NCBI GenBank assembly: GCA_938034415.1
Contig: CALHLE010000040.1
Span: forward strand, 1 to 64,000
Origin: an uncultured Anaerolineae bacterium
GTDB lineage: Bacteria > Chloroflexota > Anaerolineae > J036 > Brachytrichaceae
Direction of reading: 5' to 3'
Length of the DNA: 64,000 nucleotides
Shown: positions 1-9,352 of the stretch, one piece after another
How positions within the stretch are numbered: the first letter of the stretch is position 1
Layout of the letters: every line of letters begins with the position of its first letter
Notes under the pieces: generated by a model
Database searches by the model: none
Told to the model about the DNA's origin: nothing
What the model saw: only the letters and a program-made list of their open reading frames with translations
Translations under genes and position numbers: made by a program

Positions 1-233
1 TTCTCGTAGAGGCCGACGGGGTCGGCGTTCTCCGTCACGTTGACGATTTGCAGCGCCGCCGGCTGCAACGGCGCTGCGCGAACGCCGTCGCCGCGACCGG
101 TCTCACCTGGGCGAACGGCAGGCGAGGCGTAGCCATCTCCCGGCGTCCAGAGCGGATGCGCCAGCGGGGAGGCGCCGATGAGCCAGAGAGCAAGCGTTGT
201 CATTGCCAGCCAGAGTATGGGTGATCGTTTCAT
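1..233 (-). CDS. Secreted protein, N-terminal part only (runs off the window)
   Basis: An ATG at 233 reads leftwards without a stop to base 1, so only about the first 77 residues are visible. A GGAGG sequence 7 nt upstream of the ATG fixes the start. The product begins with MKRSPILWLAMTTLALWLIG, a classic signal peptide, and continues into a Pro/Gly-rich linker and then a segment reading NVTENADPVGLYE. That last segment resembles the opening of an extracellular beta-sandwich domain, but too little is present to name a family. The gene lies just downstream of another secreted-protein gene on the same strand (34 nt gap), so the two may be cotranscribed. Function unknown. Confidence 0.6.
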   Translation of the reverse strand, partial: MKRSPILWLAMTTLALWLIGASPLAHPLWTPGDGYASPAVRPGETGRGDGVRAAPLQPAALQIVNVTENADPVGLYE

Positions 234-267
234 GCCGCAACCTCCGGGAGATTTGCTATGATGGGCT

Positions 268-3200
268 TCAAAACCGTTTGGTCATTGCGTCGTAGGTCGG
301 CCCGTTGTTCGGCCCACCGACGCGCCGCTGGCCGTGGCTGGGGCCGCCGGGAGCGCCGGAACTGTCCAGCACGGCCGTCCCGATGCCTTCGTCAAAATGG
401 TACAGACCGACGGTGTTGGCGTCCGGCGTAAAGGGCGCGTTCGGCGGCGTGAAGGCCGCGCTGTAGCGCACGATGTTGGAGATGCGCACCTCGTCCACCC
501 AGCCGCTGAACGACGGATAGGTGCTGGGGTCGTAGTCGTGCTTTTCCGCGCCGATGACCAGGTAGGGCTCGTTGGGCCAGGGGACGCTGCGCCCGACGCG
601 ATAGGAGATGTTCCCGGCCGGACCGTTGTACTGGCGGTCCAGCGCGCCGTCCACGAAAATGCGCATCTCGCCGGTGATGCGGCGCGTGACGGCGATGTGA
701 TGCCACTGGTTGGGCGTCAGCGTGGTGTTCCCACAGATGGTGGTGCCGCTCGTGCCGTTATGGACGCCGAAGGCGATGCGTCCGCCGTAGAGCGAGATGC
801 CGAAATCGCCGTAGTCGGGCGCGCCGAAGATGTCGCGGTCAAAGATGATGTTGCCGTAAATCCAGGTATCCTCACCCTCGGTGCAGGAGCCGCTATTGTT
901 TTCCCCAGGGACAAAGCGCAGCCAGAACTCCAGGGTGAAATCGGTCGCGCCGATGTTGACAGGCAACGAGATGCCCAGGGTGTTGCTCATCGGGATTTTG
1001 ACCCGGTCAATGTCGTTCGTGCCGGTGCCGTAGAAGCGCAATGAGTAGGAGGTGGGCGTTGGTGTTGGCGTGGGCGTGTTGGTCGGCGTGGGGGTTGGGG
1101 TGGGCGTGTTAGTCGGCGTCGGCGTAGGTGTTGGCGTGTTGGTCGGCGTGGGCGTCGGGGTGGGCGTGTTAGTCGGCGTCGGCGTAGGTGTTGGCGTGTT
1201 AGTCGGCGTCGGCGTAGGTGTTGGCGTGTTGGTCGGCGTCGGCGTAGGTGTTGGCGCGTTGGTCGGCGTCGGTGTCGGGGTGGGCGATGATGCGCCGGAG
1301 CCGCGCAGCACCATCGGCAGCCAGACACGCGGAGTGAGCGGGGCGTCCTGCGGCGCTTGAATCGCCGCGACCAGTTTCTGGATGGAGTACAGGTCGCCCT
1401 TGCCCCAGGGCCGGTCGAGCCAGCGGCGCAACTGCTGCTGGCTGTCGCCCAGGATGTAGGCGTGCGCCAAGAAGTGCGACCAGGCCGCGTAGGGCATCAG
1501 GTAGGAGGTCTCGCCCTCTTCGCCGTGCATGCCGGCGCGGGTGAGATACCACCAGGGCATGGCGTCCGGGCCTTCGCTTTCTATCACCAGGGAAGCGGCG
1601 CGCCCGCCGGTCTGCTCGCGCAAGTACAGCCCCACTTCGGGCGTCAGGCCATAGAACACGGGCAGGTTCCAACCGCGGAAGTAGCCCCACTCCGGCTGAT
1701 CATCGCGCGGCGCCCAGTATTGGGTGATGGATTTGGCAAAGTCAATGTAGGGCGTGATGACCCGGCCGGCCTCCAGCGCGCTCACCGCTGCGTTGAGCGC
1801 CTGCGTGTAGGTGGGCGCGCTGCTGCCGAACAGTTGGCGCGCCATGCGCGCGTAGCCGATGGGGCCGGCAAAGTCGGCGTAGTAGGGCAGGTTGTTCACC
1901 CGCGCGTTGTAGAGCTGCGTCAGCCCGGCCCAGTTGTCTTGCACCAGCGCCCAGTCGCCGGTGTGCCGGGCCCACAGCCAGACAGCGTAGAGCGAGATCG
2001 GGCTGGCGGCCGGCGGCGGCCAGTTGTTCAGGTTGCTGCGAATTTCCTCGGGCACGGGGTACAACTCGCGCGGGGCGCTGCTGTCCAGCCAGTCGCCGCC
2101 CCAGGGCATGTTCTCCCAGGGCGGATACAGCGCAATGACGTTGGAGACGTATTGCGTGGTGCTGAGCTGCAGGGCCGGGTCCAGATAGGGGTAGGCCATC
2201 GCCAGCGTCAGCAGCAGCTCGCCCGAATCGTGCCACACTGCGTTGCCGCTGCCGTTGTAGGTGACGCTGGGCGGCTCCGGGTCGTTGACGGCGTTATGCG
2301 GCCACATGGCGGGGTTGCTGAAGCCGCGCTGCAAGTAATACGGCATCGGGTAGGGCGTCAGGCTGATCAGGGTGCGCACTTCATCGCGCAGGCGTCCCAC
2401 CAGGTCGGCCGGCGGGTTGGCGACCGGCGCGTTCAGGTCCAGCGTCACGTAGTCGGTGAGCGGGCGCGCGCTGCTGAAGGCTGGCGGCGTGGGCGGCGGC
2501 GGAGGCGGCAGCGTCTGCGTGTAGACCAGCGGTGGCGGACAGGTACTGCCCTGCCGCGTGGCGATGCCGGCCAGGCCGGCGCCGAGCACGCGCCAGTAAA
2601 TCATATTGTTGGCGATCACCGCCCCCGCGCGCGCGTGGCCTTCGCCGGAGCGCGGCGAGGGGAAGGGGTAGGCTGGGTCGGCCGGGTTGCCGCTGAGCGG
2701 GAAGTATGGGTTCGGGCCGTATGGGCCGCAGCTCGAGGTCGGGCCGCCGCCGCACTCCGGCCACAGGTTAGACACGTGGCCGATGTGCCACAGCGAGCCG
2801 CTGATGTTGTCCGTCAGGCTGATGACGCCGATGCGCTCCCAGTTATCCACTATAAGGATATTCCCGCCCATGCTGAGCACGCCCGGCTCGTCCGAGGTCA
2901 GGCGGAACTCGTAGTTGAAGGCGGAACCTGGGTGATTCGCCGTGCGCAGGCCGGTGATCTGGTTCAGGTTGGCGGTGTTCAGCAGGCCAAGCTCGGCGTC
3001 GTACTGGGTGGCCACGTGCACGGAAGTGGGGCTATCGGTCTGAATGCCGTGCCGGGCGCGGTACACCACATAGGCCGTGTAGGGTGCGCCGGCGCGCACC
3101 ACCGGCGCCGCCGCCGGGTCGTTGTCGCCGAAGGTGTACAGCACCGGCGCGACGCCGCGCGTGAGGCCGGTCGCCGCGTCCAGCGCGAAGAAGGTCTGCT

Positions 3201-4146
3201 TGTGCGGGTTCGCGCTCAGGTAGTTCACGATATAGGGGCGGATCGCGCTCCAATCGGCGTCCCAGTCAGGGTTGAGCGCGCCGGCCTGGTTCATAGCGCT
3301 ATCCCCTTCGTCCAACAACTGCCACTGTCGGTAGAGCGGCTGGGAGCGATAGATCACGGTGTCGCTCAGCACCACCGGATGGCGGTCGCTGAGGCTCTGG
3401 CCGTACAAACGAGTGCGCCAGACCAGGGCGCCGGTATCGGCGTTGATGGCGAAGGCGTAGATGGCTTCGTCCCCGGCGAAGACCAGCGAACCGTCGCGGC
3501 TGAGCGCCGGTGTAGTCAGGATCGGCGCGTCGGACTGGTGCTGCCACATCGCCGCGCCATCGCTCAGGCGCAGGGCAGTGAGCGCGCCACCGGTGGAAGC
3601 GACGAAGGCCCAGCCGCGCGCGGCGTCCATCAGCGGCGCGGTGGCGCTGGGGCCGGTGAAGCGCTGCCAGCGCAGGCTGCCGCTGGCGGCATCCAGCGCG
3701 AAGGTGTTGCCCAGATGCGTGCTGAACAGCACCGTGTCGCCCAGCACGCCGGCGGAATGGCGGATCGGGCTGCCGTCGCCGGCGAACGTCCAAAGCGAGG
3801 CGCCGGTGGCGGCGTCCCGCGCGTAGAGCACGCCGTTCATGCTGCCCATGAACAGCCGGCCGCCGGCGACGACCGGCTGCGCGCGCGAGGCGAAAGGCGC
3901 CTCGTGCCACTTCCAGACGTAGCAATACGGCGGATTGACTTGTAGCGGGGTGTAGTTGCTGCGCTGCGCGTCGCGCCCAAACTGCGGCCAGTCCTGCGCG
4001 GGGATGCTGGCCGGGCCGTGAGCGGCGCCGACTGCGCGCGACGCCAGCCAGGCGTCACGCCCTGTGACGCTCAGGGTCAGCCCGGCGAAGGAGGCCAAAG
4101 ATGCGAACACGATAGCGCCTGCGAATGCGCGGACTTTCATAATCAT
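268..4146 (-). CDS. Large secreted protein: PQQ-like beta-propeller, helical glycosidase-like middle, Pro/Thr repeats and C-terminal LamG domain
   Basis: The chosen start is ATG 4146 (MIMKVRAF...), 5 nt after GAGGAG; an ATG at 4140 is also possible, and the longer open frame to 4230 adds a non-signal extension. The product is about 1292 residues. A signal peptide comes first, then roughly residues 50-480 with PQQ-like propeller blades ([30 protein letters not shown]). A Trp/Tyr-rich stretch follows (about 570-950, [24 protein letters not shown]) that resembles alpha-helical toroid glycosidases, a weak assignment. Then come RVWLPMVLR, a ([10 protein letters not shown]) linker and a C-terminal concanavalin/LamG domain ([26 protein letters not shown]). 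The protein is probably extracellular and carbohydrate-related. No catalytic residue can be assigned with confidence. Confidence 0.7.
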   Translation of the reverse strand: MIMKVRAFAGAIVFASLASFAGLTLSVTGRDAWLASRAVGAAHGPASIPAQDWPQFGRDAQRSNYTPLQVNPPYCYVWKWHEAPFASRAQPVVAGGRLFMGSMNGVLYARDAATGASLWTFAGDGSPIRHSAGVLGDTVLFSTHLGNTFALDAASGSLRWQRFTGPSATAPLMDAARGWAFVASTGGALTALRLSDGAAMWQHQSDAPILTTPALSRDGSLVFAGDEAIYAFAINADTGALVWRTRLYGQSLSDRHPVVLSDTVIYRSQPLYRQWQLLDEGDSAMNQAGALNPDWDADWSAIRPYIVNYLSANPHKQTFFALDAATGLTRGVAPVLYTFGDNDPAAAPVVRAGAPYTAYVVYRARHGIQTDSPTSVHVATQYDAELGLLNTANLNQITGLRTANHPGSAFNYEFRLTSDEPGVLSMGGNILIVDNWERIGVISLTDNISGSLWHIGHVSNLWPECGGGPTSSCGPYGPNPYFPLSGNPADPAYPFPSPRSGEGHARAGAVIANNMIYWRVLGAGLAGIATRQGSTCPPPLVYTQTLPPPPPPTPPAFSSARPLTDYVTLDLNAPVANPPADLVGRLRDEVRTLISLTPYPMPYYLQRGFSNPAMWPHNAVNDPEPPSVTYNGSGNAVWHDSGELLLTLAMAYPYLDPALQLSTTQYVSNVIALYPPWENMPWGGDWLDSSAPRELYPVPEEIRSNLNNWPPPAASPISLYAVWLWARHTGDWALVQDNWAGLTQLYNARVNNLPYYADFAGPIGYARMARQLFGSSAPTYTQALNAAVSALEAGRVITPYIDFAKSITQYWAPRDDQPEWGYFRGWNLPVFYGLTPEVGLYLREQTGGRAASLVIESEGPDAMPWWYLTRAGMHGEEGETSYLMPYAAWSHFLAHAYILGDSQQQLRRWLDRPWGKGDLYSIQKLVAAIQAPQDAPLTPRVWLPMVLRGSGASSPTPTPTPTNAPTPTPTPTNTPTPTPTPTNTPTPTPTPTNTPTPTPTPTNTPTPTPTPTNTPTPTPTPTNTPTPTPTPTSYSLRFYGTGTNDIDRVKIPMSNTLGISLPVNIGATDFTLEFWLRFVPGENNSGSCTEGEDTWIYGNIIFDRDIFGAPDYGDFGISLYGGRIAFGVHNGTSGTTICGNTTLTPNQWHHIAVTRRITGEMRIFVDGALDRQYNGPAGNISYRVGRSVPWPNEPYLVIGAEKHDYDPSTYPSFSGWVDEVRISNIVRYSAAFTPPNAPFTPDANTVGLYHFDEGIGTAVLDSSGAPGGPSHGQRRVGGPNNGPTYDAMTKRF
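1050..1285 (-). repeat. 30-bp tandem repeat encoding a Pro/Thr linker
   Basis: About eight blocks of PTPTPTPT separated by Asn-Thr (six times) or Asn-Ala (once) are encoded by a 30-bp unit with silent variation between copies. The array lies in frame inside the propeller/LamG gene and separates the RVWLPMVLR segment from the LamG domain. Such linkers are common in secreted Chloroflexota proteins and are prone to slippage. Confidence 0.85.
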
Positions 4147-4160
4147 ACATGCTCCTCTCC

Positions 4161-4180
4161 GCAATGCCGACCAGCATTGC
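4161..4180 (-). other. Inverted repeat upstream of the propeller/LamG gene
   Basis: GCAATGC and GCATTGC are separated by 6 nt and end just upstream of the GAGGAG ribosome site of the gene starting at 4146. The repeat could be an operator or a small 5'-UTR hairpin. No regulator can be named. Confidence 0.35.
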
Positions 4181-4299
4181 CGGACTGACGCGCACACGTC
4201 AAGGGTGAGCGGTGTAGGACGATTTGTCAAGAGGTTTTTGATCGAGTTTTGATAATTGGCAAGTCGAACGCCCGGGGAATGACGCAGGCGGCGGAGTGA

Positions 4300-5061
4300 T
4301 TAGGGGTTCGATACGTTCATCCAATGCCGGTCGAGCTTGACCTCCTCGAGCGCTTCGAGCTGGTCTTTGAGCATGCGCGATTGTTCGTCTACTTCGGCGG
4401 ATAGGTGGCTGTAGTCGGCTGCTCGGTCGGTGGACTGCATCGCGAGCGCCTGCGAGTAAATTGTGCCGAGCGCGGCGATGGTGTTCTCCAACTGCACTTC
4501 GGCTTGGCGGATGAGGCTCTGCACCTTCTGCAGCGATTGCATCTGCTCGGTGCGCGCGGCCAGCGCGCGCTCAATGCTGGCGCGCACGCGCGGCTCGGTC
4601 TCGGTCTCCAGTTGCGCTCTCAGTGTCTCAATAGCCTGCGGCACATTCACCAAGTCGCTTTGGATGACCTCGTTGCGCTTGAATTCCTCAACGCGGCGCG
4701 ACATTGCCTCAACCTCTTTTACCCAAATGTCGACCTTATCGGCTAGCTCGCGCAGCTTGTCCCTGCGCACTGGGTCGCCAGTCGCGTTCATCAGCTCGTC
4801 TATCCGACGCTTGTAGAGCCGCGCACTATGCAACGCTCCCTGGCTCTGCGCCGCGCGCTTGGCAAGGTTATCCTCCTTTTCGCTGGCGAGAAAGATCCTA
4901 GATGCAGTGGCCAGCACCGAAATCAGTATCCCGCCGATTGGGAAGATGGCCCACGGGAAGTCCGGACTGGTGACGATGTTGATCATAGCTAAGAAGAGTA
5001 TGACCGCGAGCTGCGTCGTCGTCTCCTGAAGAAATCGCCTGAGTTTGGGGAATATGTTCAT
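4300..5061 (-). CDS. 2TM-domain membrane protein with long coiled coil
   Basis: The start ATG 5061 (MNIFPKLRRFLQETTTQLAV) was chosen because it begins directly before the membrane segment; the open frame extends to 5250 but that part crosses a perfect hairpin and looks non-coding. The 253-residue product has two closely spaced hydrophobic helices (about residues 15-33 and 38-60, with SPDFPWAIFPIGGIL between them), matching the '2TM' pattern. About 190 residues rich in Glu, Arg, Gln and Leu follow, predicted as coiled coil. It is likely an inner-membrane protein with a cytoplasmic coiled-coil stalk. Its role is unknown. It lies alone between two secreted-protein genes on the same strand. Confidence 0.6.
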   Translation of the reverse strand: MNIFPKLRRFLQETTTQLAVILFLAMINIVTSPDFPWAIFPIGGILISVLATASRIFLASEKEDNLAKRAAQSQGALHSARLYKRRIDELMNATGDPVRRDKLRELADKVDIWVKEVEAMSRRVEEFKRNEVIQSDLVNVPQAIETLRAQLETETEPRVRASIERALAARTEQMQSLQKVQSLIRQAEVQLENTIAALGTIYSQALAMQSTDRAADYSHLSAEVDEQSRMLKDQLEALEEVKLDRHWMNVSNP

Positions 5062-5097
5062 GTCGCTCGGGCTATTGTAGTATTGCCGTTGTGGTTG

Positions 5098-5128
5098 GGA
5101 TAGGCGCAGGCATTGCCTGCGCCTATCC
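5098..5128. terminator. Perfect 31-nt palindrome (15-bp stem, 1-nt loop), probable terminator
   Basis: GGATAGGCGCAGGCA, a single T, then the exact reverse complement. It lies downstream of the minus-strand gene 5187-5669 and upstream of the start at 5061. There is no T tract, so termination is inferred from position and stem strength. A second copy with compensatory base changes lies at 30989-31019. Confidence 0.55.
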
Positions 5129-5186
5129 TCGTTGGGACGAGGCAACGTGCTAGATGCGCGACCGCTCTCTCCATGTGACGACGCGC

Positions 5187-5669
5187 TCATTCGCCTACTC
5201 GACGAGCTGTGGCCAGCACCTGCTCGGCAGTATAGCGGCAATAGCGCCAAGACCGCTGCACGTTGTTCGGCGGCGTCAGCCGCACCCCCTCGCTGTTGAG
5301 GTAATCGAGATTATTCGGGCGCGTGTAGCGATAGACCGCGAACTGGATGCGCCATCGGGAATCGTAGTATGTCGTGCGGATCATGCGGGTTGCGCCGCGC
5401 GCGATGATTACTCTGCGCTGCTTCCAGCCCTCCGGGATGCCGCTGCCGGCGTGGAGCGACAAGGCGCAGCCGGGCGCGGCTTTGCTTTGCAACTGGTTCG
5501 CCTCAGAATCAGCGCGCCAAAGTTTATCGTTGTAGCTGAGGCGTATCCCCGGCGCAATCTCCCAGTCCAGACGCGGTGTTGCCGTCGGTGACAAAGCTGC
5601 GCCGTCTGCCGCCGGCAGCAGTAGCGCGATGGCAGCGATCAGCAGGATATGAGCAAATGTTCTCCTCAT
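5187..5669 (-). CDS. Small secreted protein of unknown function
   Basis: The start ATG 5669 is supported by AAGGAGGAGG about 8 nt upstream. The 160-residue product begins with MRRTFAHILLIAAIALLLPA, a signal peptide cleaved probably near residue 24. The mature part contains WEIAPGIRLSYNDKLW, a Cys near residue 69 and another near residue 143 that could form a disulfide outside the membrane, and DYLNSEGVRL near the C-terminus. I do not recognise a family. A strong hairpin follows the stop. The next gene upstream is divergent, so this gene is probably transcribed alone. Confidence 0.6.
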   Translation of the reverse strand: MRRTFAHILLIAAIALLLPAADGAALSPTATPRLDWEIAPGIRLSYNDKLWRADSEANQLQSKAAPGCALSLHAGSGIPEGWKQRRVIIARGATRMIRTTYYDSRWRIQFAVYRYTRPNNLDYLNSEGVRLTPPNNVQRSWRYCRYTAEQVLATARRVGE

Positions 5670-5755
5670 GCCGTGTTCCTCCTCCTTGTCATCTCACTGC
5701 TATCTCATTGTACGCAGCGCGCGCTCGCTCATGTCTTGCCGTATGCGCTTCACTC

Positions 5756-5761
5756 TATAAT
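5756..5761 (+). promoter_or_regulatory. -10 box TATAAT, near-leaderless start
   Basis: A perfect TATAAT lies 9 nt before GTG 5771 (15 nt before ATG 5777), with no Shine-Dalgarno. A weak TTGCCG lies further upstream with short spacing. Confidence 0.5.
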
Positions 5762-5770
5762 TCTCAAATA

Positions 5771-8476
5771 GTGAGTATGTGGCGTCGCACGGCGCGCGCC
5801 GTTGTGCGCGCCGCGATCTGTGTGATCTTTGCTGCGGCTGTGTCGGGATTTGCCGCGCCGGCTGTCCTGTTCGCTGCGTCTCGTCAGCCGGCGCCGGCGC
5901 CCCAAGAGCGGCGCGTCGTCCTCAGCGGCGTGCCCGACGACATCGTCCCGCGCGCCAGCAACGTCTGGCAGTGCGCGTGCGATAACGACGGCTGCTGGCC
6001 GGGTTGCTTCACCATCGCCTCGGCGGCCCTTCTGAAATACTGGTCTGAGCGCGGTTATCCGGCGCTGTGGGACGGCAACGAGAACGCCACTTTGCAACGC
6101 CTGCGCGAGCTTTTCCCCAACCTGTTTTGCTACAACAACGTAGATGACGACGGGAAGATTAGCGACAGCGGTTACGATGCAGCCGACGTCGCCAAAGGAC
6201 TCGACTGGTTCACGCGCGAGCGCGGCTATCAGTTCAGCGTCCGGGCGATCTATGCGCCGACGTTCGAGCAAATCGTCGAGCAGATAGATGCCGGCCGGCC
6301 GGTCATCGGCGCATTCGGCACTTCGCCCTGGGGCAGCCACGCCGGCACCATCATCGGCTACGACGCGACCAACGGCCGGCGGGCGATGATCGTGCGCCCC
6401 AATTTGCCCAACAAGCCCGATGCCGAGTTGGAGTGGGGCGTCGGCTACGGCGAATTCGCCATCGTCGTCGTCGTCCCGCAAGGCGCGCGGGAGGGGTTGG
6501 AGATCGGCGGCGGCCCGTCGCTCAGCGTCGAGGTCATCGTCAACGATGCCGATCCTGGCTTTGTGGCTCAGGGCGAGTGGATTCCATATCCGGTTGGATT
6601 TGCGGGCGAATCGCGTTTTGCGGTCACGACCGATCCATCCAACCTCGGCCCCGGCGACGATACCGCCGTCGCGCGTTGGACGCCGAACTTGCCCTTCGAC
6701 GGCATCTGGGAGGTGTTCGCCTGGGTGCCGCGCGAGGATGCCGACGACAGCGCGGCACCGGTGGCCACTTATCGCGTCGTGCACGCCGAAGGCATGAGCC
6801 TTGTGCGGCGCTCGCAGAACAAGGCGCGGCCGGGCTGGATGGCGCTGGGCGCGTATCCCTTCGCGCGCGGCGACGCCGGCTACGTCCTGTTGGGCAATCA
6901 CACCGGCGACAATCCGCTGCGCAAAGTGTGGGCCGACGCATTGAAGTTCGTCTGGCGCGCGCCGCTCATCGTCCGCTCCGAATCGGGCGGGCCGGAGGCG
7001 CTTGTCATCAACGGCCAGCGATACATCATTCCCGATGCGCAGACGTTCGAAGCCCTGCGGCTGAATCCGGCGCATGTGCGCGCAGTTTCGCCTTTGGCAT
7101 TGGCGCAATATGGCCCAGAAAAGATCTTGCCTTCGGTAATGAGCGCGTGGATCGGCCAGTATTTCAACAACACGCTGCTCTCCCCACCGGCTTCACTGGT
7201 CAGGGCCGATTCGACGCTGAACTTTCGCTGGAGCGGCACCGCGCCGGCGGCCAACATGGGCGCGCGCGACTTTTCGGCGCGCTGGACGCGCTACCTGGCG
7301 CTGAATGAAGGCGTCTATCCTTTCCGCATCGAAGCCGTGGGCGGCGTGCGGCTTTGGGTGGACGGCAAATTGGAGATGGACGCCTGGGATGCGGACTCCA
7401 ACGTGTATGTTGCCCACGACAAAGAGGTGCGCGTGACCGCCGGCTTGCATCGCGTGGATATTGAGTACGTCAATCGCGGGGGCAACGCGCAGATTCGCCT
7501 GGGCAACCTGCCGCCCAACATGCCCATCGTGCCGGAGGAACCGGCGCAATGGCGCGCGTCGCCCACGGCGACCTTGCGCTGGTCCGACGCCGGCGACCCT
7601 GACGACCTCTCCGGCGAAAAGCTGCGCCGTTTCTTCGTGACGCTGTGGCGCGAAAGCGATGGCTGGCGCGCGACCAGTGGTTGGATCACGGAGACGCAGT
7701 GGACGGCGACCCTGCCGGCGGATGGGCGTTACCTGTGGAGTGTGCTGGCGAGCGATGGCACGGCCAACAGCGAGGCCACGCCGCCGCGCGAGATCCTGGT
7801 GGATCGTACGCCGCCATGGGCGCAGATGCTCGATGCGACAACCGCCATCAGCCTGAGCGCAGTGCTCAGCGCCACGGCCAGCACACCGGTGGATGCCTAC
7901 CGGCTGATCACCGACGCGAACGGCAATCCGGTCGTCGAGAGCGTGGCGCTGGACGAGGCTGGCGCGCCGCCGGTATGGCCGGCGGACGCGGCGTCGAAGC
8001 CGATGGGCAACCTGCCGGCGGTGTATCTGCGCTGGTTCGGCAAAGATATGCCGCGCGATTCGGACGAGGGCTTGACCTACGACGTGCAAGCCCGCGAGAT
8101 CATGCGTGCGCGCACCAGCTATACGATCACGACCGAAGAGGTGGCCGTGCCGCGCATCGCCTACGAGCTGATCCTGTCGGGCACGGAGGAGATTACGGCG
8201 CCAGTGGTGTTAACGGAGGTCGTCGTTGTGACGACCGTCGCGCCCTTGATCACGTTCCAGCCGATCACCGATAGCGCCTGGGTCACGGTTGCGACCGGCC
8301 TAAAGGAGACATCCATGATTTTCATCGGCGATCCCGGCAGCACCTACGAATTCCGCGTGCGCGCCGTGGACGCCGCCGGCAACGAGCAGAAATGGTACGA
8401 CGGCTACTCCGTACAGGCCATGATTGACCCACGCAGCACGCTGCATCGGCGCTATTTGCCGATTGTGGTGCGGTGA
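5771..8476 (+). CDS. Secreted C39-like cysteine protease-type protein with golvesin-like and PA14 domains
   Basis: Starts are GTG 5771 or ATG 5777; longer frames run back over the divergent gene. The roughly 900-residue product has a signal peptide followed by a papain-like C39-type domain. Numbered from ATG 5777, a candidate nucleophile Cys77 lies in CFTIASAALLKYW and His188 in GSHAGTIIGYD, matching the Peptidase_C39_2 layout. A golvesin-like beta domain follows (about 250-400, GIWEVFAWVP, RKVWADALKFVW). Then come a PA14 domain (about 455-580, IGQYFNNTLL, GGVRLWVDGKLEMDAW), fibronectin-like repeats and the terminal motif RRYLPIVVR. It is probably exported and attached to or released from the surface. 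Proteolytic activity is plausible but not proven, since the domain is often degenerate. Confidence 0.7.
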   Translation: MSMWRRTARAVVRAAICVIFAAAVSGFAAPAVLFAASRQPAPAPQERRVVLSGVPDDIVPRASNVWQCACDNDGCWPGCFTIASAALLKYWSERGYPALWDGNENATLQRLRELFPNLFCYNNVDDDGKISDSGYDAADVAKGLDWFTRERGYQFSVRAIYAPTFEQIVEQIDAGRPVIGAFGTSPWGSHAGTIIGYDATNGRRAMIVRPNLPNKPDAELEWGVGYGEFAIVVVVPQGAREGLEIGGGPSLSVEVIVNDADPGFVAQGEWIPYPVGFAGESRFAVTTDPSNLGPGDDTAVARWTPNLPFDGIWEVFAWVPREDADDSAAPVATYRVVHAEGMSLVRRSQNKARPGWMALGAYPFARGDAGYVLLGNHTGDNPLRKVWADALKFVWRAPLIVRSESGGPEALVINGQRYIIPDAQTFEALRLNPAHVRAVSPLALAQYGPEKILPSVMSAWIGQYFNNTLLSPPASLVRADSTLNFRWSGTAPAANMGARDFSARWTRYLALNEGVYPFRIEAVGGVRLWVDGKLEMDAWDADSNVYVAHDKEVRVTAGLHRVDIEYVNRGGNAQIRLGNLPPNMPIVPEEPAQWRASPTATLRWSDAGDPDDLSGEKLRRFFVTLWRESDGWRATSGWITETQWTATLPADGRYLWSVLASDGTANSEATPPREILVDRTPPWAQMLDATTAISLSAVLSATASTPVDAYRLITDANGNPVVESVALDEAGAPPVWPADAASKPMGNLPAVYLRWFGKDMPRDSDEGLTYDVQAREIMRARTSYTITTEEVAVPRIAYELILSGTEEITAPVVLTEVVVVTTVAPLITFQPITDSAWVTVATGLKETSMIFIGDPGSTYEFRVRAVDAAGNEQKWYDGYSVQAMIDPRSTLHRRYLPIVVR

Positions 8477-8500
8477 TCGCCGGAGCGAAGGGGAAGTGCT

Positions 8501-9346
8501 GTGGGCAGATGGGTGATGGCTAAGGCGCGCGCGGCGCTGCGCGGGGCTAGGCTGTATGTCGTGCTCGTCGTCGCCGCTGTCGCGCTGTTCTACTTGGCCG
8601 CCAACTTGTCGCGCCTCGGGCCGTTGACGCTCTTTGCGGCCGCCGTCGTCTTCGCGTGCCTGGTCATTTTGTTCATCGCGGCGCAGGTGCTGCCCGAGCC
8701 GCAGCCGGCGCAGCCCAGCGCGGCGACTACGCTGCTCGCCCCCTCCGTCGTCGTGAGTGAAGTGCGTGCGGCGGCGTTGGTCACCTATAGCCAGGTCGGC
8801 ACGGTCACCGTCAAGAAGGAGCGCGGGCGCGCGCCACCTGACTCGCTCATCAAGCCGCTGCACGACAAGTTGCTGGGCGAGGAGTTGGTGATGGATGTGG
8901 GGGTGCGCGTGGTCGCCGGCGTCAACCTCAAGCATCTGCGCGAGGAGGATGTGCGCGTGTCCGGCGGCGCCGTCGAGATCACGCTGCCGCCCACCAAGGT
9001 GCTGATGGTCTATGTGGACGAGTCGCTCACCCGCGCGGTGTCGCACAAGGCCGGCTGGCTCACCGGGCGCGACATCACGCTGATGGACGCGGCGCGGCGC
9101 GACGCGATGGAGGCGCTGGTCAACGCCGCCATCGAGAAGGGCCTGCTGGAGAAGGCTGGCCAGCAAGCCGCCGCGGCTGTAGCTGCGCTGGCGCGCGGCC
9201 TCGGCTTCGAGCAAGTGAACGTCCATCCCACATTGCCGCCGCCCGGCGCGCATTTCGAGGAGTTGCAAGACCCGGCCATGATCGCGCGCATCAAGGCCGA
9301 GCCGGCGCCCCTGCTGCCGCGCGACGACCAGGCCGGCGATGCATGA
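8501..9346 (+). CDS. DUF4230-family membrane-anchored protein
   Basis: The start GTG 8501 follows an AAGGGG motif by about 7 nt; ATG 8516 is the alternative. The 281-residue product has two N-terminal hydrophobic helices (VVLVVAAVALFYLAANL and LFAAAVVFACLVILFIA), then an exported or cytoplasmic domain. That domain carries the DUF4230 pattern: ALVTYSQVGTVTV, MDVGVRVVAGVNLKHL, VEITLPPTKVL, and a helical tail with many Ala residues. Proteins of this family have no established function. It begins 24 nt after the C39/PA14 gene and is probably cotranscribed with it, which could mean a role in envelope biology. Confidence 0.7.
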   Translation: MGRWVMAKARAALRGARLYVVLVVAAVALFYLAANLSRLGPLTLFAAAVVFACLVILFIAAQVLPEPQPAQPSAATTLLAPSVVVSEVRAAALVTYSQVGTVTVKKERGRAPPDSLIKPLHDKLLGEELVMDVGVRVVAGVNLKHLREEDVRVSGGAVEITLPPTKVLMVYVDESLTRAVSHKAGWLTGRDITLMDAARRDAMEALVNAAIEKGLLEKAGQQAAAAVAALARGLGFEQVNVHPTLPPPGAHFEELQDPAMIARIKAEPAPLLPRDDQAGDA

Positions 9347-9352
9347 GCGCGG

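Noticed and set aside
1050-1285. CRISPR array
   Set aside because: The repeats are contiguous 30-bp units without spacers and encode an in-frame Pro/Thr linker.
1357-3945. 862-codon plus-strand open frame
   Set aside because: Complementary to the propeller/LamG gene, low-complexity Val/Arg/Gly composition, no recognisable domain.
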